A DNA stretch of 13,646 nucleotides from Prevotellaceae bacterium UBA4361 (GTDB lineage: Bacteria > Bacteroidota > Bacteroidia > Bacteroidales > Bacteroidaceae): assembly GCA_002393575.1 (NCBI GenBank), contig DGSN01000052.1:1-13646 (forward strand), read 5' to 3'. This document shows, in pieces, positions 13,612-13,646 of this stretch (the stretch's first letter is position 1; every line of letters begins with the position of its first letter). The notes beneath the pieces were generated by a model. The model did not search any database and had not been told where the DNA came from. It was given only the letters and a program-made list of their open reading frames with translations. The position numbers and the translations under genes were made by a program.

Positions 13612-13646
13612 TCCTTTAAATCCTCAATTAAGTACAAAGGACAAAG

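Noticed and set aside
13612..13641. TCCTTT and AAAGGA after the GH5 stop as a terminator stem
   Set aside because: Only 6 bp with an 18-nt loop and no T-tract; the window ends before anything decisive. The operon may well continue.

Overview
The window looks like chromosome from a Bacteroidetes bacterium, most probably Prevotella or a close relative from the gut or rumen. The evidence is a SusC/SusD pair, an IPT/TIG surface lipoprotein and a BACON-GH5 enzyme, Bacteroidetes-type promoters (TTTG, about 19-20 nt, TAnnTTTG), starts preceded by A/T-rich sequence rather than a Shine-Dalgarno, and Cys-Ser-Asp-Asp surface-export lipoprotein signals. The genus is an inference; no rRNA or marker tree is available here. 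All genes are on the + strand.

Layout. (1) 1-647 is the 3' end of a transketolase gene, closed by a hairpin terminator. (2) 648-1342 has no credible gene but is highly structured: a three-copy 22-bp tandem repeat, then a 270-bp element (907-1176) bounded by perfect 42-bp inverted repeats. The arms are built from degenerate 8-bp repeats, and the core holds a 20+20-bp A/T palindrome. A promoter follows. (3) 1343-4030 encodes an 895-residue secreted multidomain protein with its own promoter and a strong terminator. (4) 4191-4892 encodes a small predicted outer-membrane barrel protein; its promoter lies so close to the ATG that the mRNA may be leaderless, and its terminator stem contains the stop codon. 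(5) 5102-13611 is a four-gene polysaccharide utilization locus: susC-like, susD-like, an IPT/TIG surface glycan-binding lipoprotein, and a BACON-GH5 endo-beta-glucanase. Gaps are 119, 45 and 15 bp.

How the genes work together. In the PUL, the GH5 lipoprotein would cut a beta-1,4-glucan-type polysaccharide at the cell surface. The glycan-binding lipoprotein would hold the polymer, and the SusD lid on the TonB-dependent SusC channel would import the oligosaccharides. The GH5 sequence resembles subfamily 4, so xyloglucan, mixed-linkage glucan, cellulose-type glucan or glucomannan are candidate substrates. No PUL regulator (hybrid two-component system, ECF sigma/anti-sigma) and no exo-glycosidase lies in the window; the locus may continue past the right edge, since no convincing terminator is seen after the GH5 gene.

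The PUL itself is of a known kind. The least explained feature is the long-inverted-repeat element in the transketolase downstream region. A shared K-(S/T)-M motif in the N-termini of all four PUL proteins is a second unexplained pattern.
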